Shown here: positions 61,251-64,000 of the stretch, in pieces
Layout of the letters: each line of letters starts with the position of its first letter
Numbering within the stretch: the first letter of the stretch is position 1
Assembly: GCF_000383955.1 (NCBI RefSeq)
Contig: NZ_KB913013.1
Span: 2,138,277-2,202,276, forward strand
From: Rudanella lutea DSM 19387
Lineage (GTDB): Bacteria > Bacteroidota > Bacteroidia > Cytophagales > Spirosomataceae
DNA length: 64,000 nt
Reading direction: 5' to 3'
The notes under the pieces: generated by a model
The model's database searches: none
Seen by the model: only the letters and a program-made list of their open reading frames with translations
What the model was told of the DNA's origin: nothing
Made by a program: the position numbers and the translations under genes

Positions 61251-61299
61251 CTCATCCTCCTACGTTGTAGCCAATACATACGTTTTAGACCCAATTTGA

Positions 61300-62400
61300 A
61301 TGACTCAACTCCGCGAACTTTCTTTTATCCTCGAAAAGATGGCCCCGTCGGCCTACCAGGAATCGTACGACAACTCGGGCCTGATTGTGGGCGACCCCAA
61401 CGCCGAGGTAACCGGTGTGCTGGTTTCGCTCGATGCCACCGAAGCCGTTATCGACGAGGCCATCGCCAAAGGCTGCAACGTAGTAGTAGCCCACCATCCC
61501 ATTGTGTTTAAGGGACTTAAGAAACTCACCGGCCGCACCTACGTGGAGCGTACCGTGATTAAGGCTATTAAAAACGATGTGGCCCTGTACGCTATTCATA
61601 CCAACCTCGATAATGTGGTGGGCGGGGTCAACTTCATGATCGCCGAAAAACTGGGGCTTCAGAACGTTCGGATTCTGGCCCCCAAAAGTGGCGTACTGAC
61701 CAAGTTAGTCGTTTTTGTCCCCGTCGATCATTCGCAAACCCTGCTCAACGCCCTGCACGATGCCGGGGCCGGGCAAATTGGCCTCTACGACCGCTGCTCA
61801 TTCCGAACCGAAGGCACTGGTACATTTCGGCCGCTCGATGGGGCTAACCCCGCCATCGGGGCTGTGGGCGACGACGAGGCCGTGACCGAACACCGGGTAG
61901 AGGTGGTGTTTCCGAGCTACCTCGAATCGGCGGTAGTGGCGGCCATGAAACAGGCCCACCCGTACGAAGAAGTCGCCTACGACTTATACACGCTCAACAA
62001 CGCCAATCAGACCGTAGGCTCGGGAGCCGTGGGCGACCTGCCCGCCCCCATGTACGCCCGCGAGTGGCTGCATTATCTGAAACATCAGATGGGCCTGTCG
62101 GTGATTCGGCACACGGCCCTGCTCGACCGGCCGGTGCGCCGGGTGGCCGTTTGCGGAGGATCGGGCGGCTTCCTGCTCAACGATGCCATACGGGCCGGTG
62201 CCGAGGTATTCGTAACGGCGGATTACAAGTACCACGAATTTTTCGATGCCGACAACCGGGTTACCATCTGCGATATAGGCCATTACGAGAGCGAAGTGTT
62301 CACGAAAGACCTGATTGGACAGCATTTGGAAAAAAATTTCTCTACCTTTGCGGTAATTTTATCGGAAACAGTCACCAATCCGGTGAGCTACTTTTTTTAA
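61300..62400 (+). CDS. NIF3/YbgI-type dinuclear metal center protein, long form
   Basis: The protein has 366 residues. The N-terminal part has YQESYDNSGLIVGDP, VVAHHPIVFKGLKKLTG (metal-binding His pair) and YAIHTNLDNVVGGVN. The C-terminal part has RRVAVCGGSGGFLLNDAI, VFVTADYKYHEFFDA and CDIGHYESE, which complete the dimetal site. The central roughly 110 residues (TKLVVFVPVDHSQTLLNAL ... AHPYEEVAYDLYTL) are the CutA-like insert found in the long Gram-positive/Bacteroidota forms such as YqfO. The family is widespread and described as GTP cyclohydrolase I type 2, but its physiological substrate is not settled. It is followed by the zinc-ribbon gene. Confidence 0.92.
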   Translation: MTQLRELSFILEKMAPSAYQESYDNSGLIVGDPNAEVTGVLVSLDATEAVIDEAIAKGCNVVVAHHPIVFKGLKKLTGRTYVERTVIKAIKNDVALYAIHTNLDNVVGGVNFMIAEKLGLQNVRILAPKSGVLTKLVVFVPVDHSQTLLNALHDAGAGQIGLYDRCSFRTEGTGTFRPLDGANPAIGAVGDDEAVTEHRVEVVFPSYLESAVVAAMKQAHPYEEVAYDLYTLNNANQTVGSGAVGDLPAPMYAREWLHYLKHQMGLSVIRHTALLDRPVRRVAVCGGSGGFLLNDAIRAGAEVFVTADYKYHEFFDADNRVTICDIGHYESEVFTKDLIGQHLEKNFSTFAVILSETVTNPVSYFF

Positions 62401-62500
62401 TGAACAATGTGTAATGAGTAGCGAGTAATGAAATGAGTCATTTTCAAGGCTCAATTATCCCCTTCGCCCATTATCCGTTCTTCATTAATCATTTTATATT
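62400..62500. repeat. Imperfect word repeat between NIF3 and zinc-ribbon genes
   Basis: ATGAACAATGTGTAATGAGTAGCGAGTAATGAAATGAG-type words, broken here as short units of GTAATGA/GAGTAATG, face CCCATTATCCGTTCTTCATTAATC on the right. Pairing is partial. It resembles the AATGAATAATG words of the 15.6 kb hairpin. Confidence 0.5.
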
Positions 62501-62506
62501 AACAAC

Positions 62507-63259
62507 ATGGAACTAACGATTGCGCAAAAGCTCGATGCTCTCCTCAAATTGCAATCTATTGACTCTCAACTCGATGAATTGGTAAAGATTCGGGGCAGCC
62601 TCCCCGAGGAAGTACGCGACCTGGAAGACGAGATCATCGGTTTTGAAACCCGCATCAGTAAGTTTCAGGACGAAGTCAAAACGCAGGACGACGAAATCGA
62701 CCGCAACAAAACCGCTAAGAAAGATGCGGAGAAGCTGATTACCCGGTACAAGGAGCAGCAGATGAACGTGCGGAACAACCGCGAGTACGACGCCATTTCG
62801 AAGGAAATTGAACTTCAGTCGCTCGAAATTGAACTGGCCGACAAGCGCATCAACGAAGCTTCGTTCCGGATTCGGACTAAAGAAGAGGAAATTAAGGCTA
62901 CGCAGGCCGCTTTGAACGAGCGGAAAGAAGACCTGCGCGTGAAAAAGCAGGAACTGGATCAGATTCTGGCCGAAAGTCAGGAAGAAGAAAAGACCCTGAA
63001 AGTAGAGCGCGACGAGCAGGCCCTGACTATCGAAGAGCGGTTGCTGAAGTCGTATGACCGGATTCGGGGCAACGCCCTCAACGGTCTGGCGGTAGTACCC
63101 GTTCGGCGGGGTGCCTGCGGTGGTTGCTACAACGTGGTGCCGCCCCAACGTCAGGCTGATATTAAAGACCGGAAGAAAATTATTGTGTGTGAACACTGCG
63201 GCCGTATTCTGGCCGACGTAGAAGGTGCCCCTGAGCCGGTAACACCCGGTCGCAGATAG
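62507..63259 (+). CDS. C4-type zinc-ribbon coiled-coil protein (DUF164/CdsZ-like)
   Basis: The protein has 250 residues. MELTIAQKLDALLKLQSIDSQ opens a long antiparallel coiled coil (about 15-175, rich in Glu/Lys/Arg). It ends in a zinc ribbon with RGACGGCYNVVPPQ and VCEHCGRIL, i.e. two CxxC pairs. This is the zf-RING_7/DUF164 family found in most Bacteroidota; related proteins have been proposed to act in secretion or RNA/ribosome processes, with no settled role. Its TAG stop overlaps a GTG that could start the next gene, suggesting co-translation. Confidence 0.92.
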   Translation: MELTIAQKLDALLKLQSIDSQLDELVKIRGSLPEEVRDLEDEIIGFETRISKFQDEVKTQDDEIDRNKTAKKDAEKLITRYKEQQMNVRNNREYDAISKEIELQSLEIELADKRINEASFRIRTKEEEIKATQAALNERKEDLRVKKQELDQILAESQEEEKTLKVERDEQALTIEERLLKSYDRIRGNALNGLAVVPVRRGACGGCYNVVPPQRQADIKDRKKIIVCEHCGRILADVEGAPEPVTPGRR

Positions 63260-64000
63260 TGGCAGCAAGCAGTAGGCAGCAGGCAGTAGGCAGCAGGCAA
63301 TTATGGGGGCTGGTTCTCTCAATTGCTTCCTGCCTACTTCTTTTTTGCCCACTGCCCACTGCCTACTGCCAACCGCCCATGGGCTGGACACCCGGCCTCC
63401 AACGAGCATATACCGACCTGATTAAGTTACGCGTAGCCGACGCCCGCGCCCAGCTAGCCCGCGAAAACCCCAACAATGGCCTAACGATCTGGCTGGCCAA
63501 TTACGCCGAAATGATTACTCTGCTCGTGTCAGACGACGAGTCGGGGTATGACCGCAAAAGTGACCTCCTGCAAACCCGACTCGAACGGCTGGAGACCCTC
63601 CCGGCCGAATCGCCCTGGGCGCGGATGCTACAGGCCGAGGTACGGCTGCATGGTGCGTTTGTGAAGCTCAAGTTTGGCCGCGAGGTGAGCGCCTGCTGGG
63701 ATATTATCAAGGCATACAAGCTGCTGGCTGAGAACGCCCGGCTTCACCCCACGTTTTTACCCCAACTGAAAGCCCTCGGGGTGCTGCATATTCTGATTGG
63801 GTCGGTACCAGAAAACTATACCTGGGTCACCCGCCTGATTGGCCTACGGGGCAATGTGCAACAGGGATTAGCCGAGCTGGAACGAGCCCGGCAAGACCCG
63901 GTGTTCCGAACCGAGGTCGAGATGGTGACACTCCTGATTCGGTCGTACATCCTGCGCTTTAGCGATGCCGACGCCAAACAGCTGAGCACCCTTGTCGGGC
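63259..64000 (+). CDS. Exported helical-repeat protein, 3' end beyond the window
   Basis: The frame is open to the window end. From GTG 63259 the protein begins with a short polar region rich in Gln/Arg, then LVLSIASCLLLFC and PLPTAYCQ, which makes a credible signal peptide. An internal ATG at 63379 would remove it. The mature part is all-helical (YTDLIKLRVADARAQL, WARMLQAEVRLHGAFVKL, VSACWDIIKAYKLLAENARL), like TPR-type repeats, but no family was identified. The signal peptide is encoded by a word repeat, an unusual origin. GTG overlaps the previous TAG stop by one base. Confidence 0.65.
   Translation, partial: MAASSRQQAVGSRQLWGLVLSIASCLLLFCPLPTAYCQPPMGWTPGLQRAYTDLIKLRVADARAQLARENPNNGLTIWLANYAEMITLLVSDDESGYDRKSDLLQTRLERLETLPAESPWARMLQAEVRLHGAFVKLKFGREVSACWDIIKAYKLLAENARLHPTFLPQLKALGVLHILIGSVPENYTWVTRLIGLRGNVQQGLAELERARQDPVFRTEVEMVTLLIRSYILRFSDADAKQLSTLVG
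63261..63370. repeat. Word-repeat inverted repeat inside the start of the last gene
   Basis: GGCAGCAAGCAGTAGGCAGC words (63261-63302) face AATTGCTTCCTGCCTACTTC and CCCACTGCCTACTGCC words (63330-63370). If the GTG start at 63259 is used, the right arm encodes the hydrophobic core of a signal peptide. Confidence 0.75.

Overview
The window looks like chromosomal DNA of a moderately GC-rich member of the Bacteroidota, most likely a Spirosoma-like Cytophagales. The pointers are a type IX secretion C-terminal sorting domain, Big_5-type Ig-like lipoproteins, Bacteroidota promoter elements (TAnnTTTG at -7) with no clear Shine-Dalgarno sequences, many secreted glycan enzymes, and LytTR / HisKA_2 signalling. 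The genus is inference. No rRNA, tRNA, CRISPR array, integrase or insertion sequence was seen.

Layout. 0.3-3.6 kb: small exported proteins and a membrane-anchored Pro-rich protein. 3.8-10 kb: a glycan block with a GH2-like lipoprotein, a clan GH-D-like glycosidase, and a processive GT2 synthase fused to a GH26-like domain. 10.1 kb: a Cys-rich copper-storage-like four-helix protein. 10.6-19.9 kb (all minus strand): a probable operon encoding an exported coiled-coil protein, a giant actin/HSP70-fold ATPase-like protein, a tubulin/FtsZ-like GTPase, a small membrane protein, a vWA-like lipoprotein and a cold-shock-fold membrane protein. 20.1-26.4 kb (minus): four tandem paralogues of the clostridial P47/OrfX TULIP family. 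26.8-29 kb: an Ig-like lipoprotein and a low-affinity iron permease family protein. 29.1-36 kb (minus): a surface glycan/lipid-linked sugar cluster (MBOAT acyltransferase, two GT2, two paralogous GT-C-like membrane proteins), interrupted by a dead four-helix-bundle gene. 36-43 kb: DUF2382 stress proteins, a Tat-exported oxidoreductase, an SCP2-like protein and a two-component pair. 43-49 kb: exported proteins including an OmpA-TPR fusion and a T9SS cargo. 49.6-52.7 kb: XisI/XisH, an ABA4-like protein and a photolyase. 53-64 kb: SGNH esterase with DUF11 repeats, M28 peptidase, serpin, GH20 hexosaminidase, RidA, NIF3, a C4 zinc-ribbon coiled coil, and a truncated helical-repeat exported protein.

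How it may work together. The most interesting block is the 16 kb minus-strand run from 26.4 to 10.6 kb. An actin-fold and a tubulin-fold protein sit beside a vWA lipoprotein and membrane anchors, which recalls the predicted FtsZ-like/vWA membrane-remodelling systems. Directly upstream are four P47-like lipid-binding-fold proteins that lack signal peptides and carry hydrophobic inserts. No neurotoxin gene is present. That these are one system is inference.

A second theme is structural. Many gene junctions carry long inverted repeats built from short, site-specific repeated words. Four occur between the genes of the actin/tubulin operon, two of them perfect stems of 25 and 32 bp. One such inverted repeat has been split by a four-helix-bundle gene, which resembles the layout of 23S rRNA intervening sequences.
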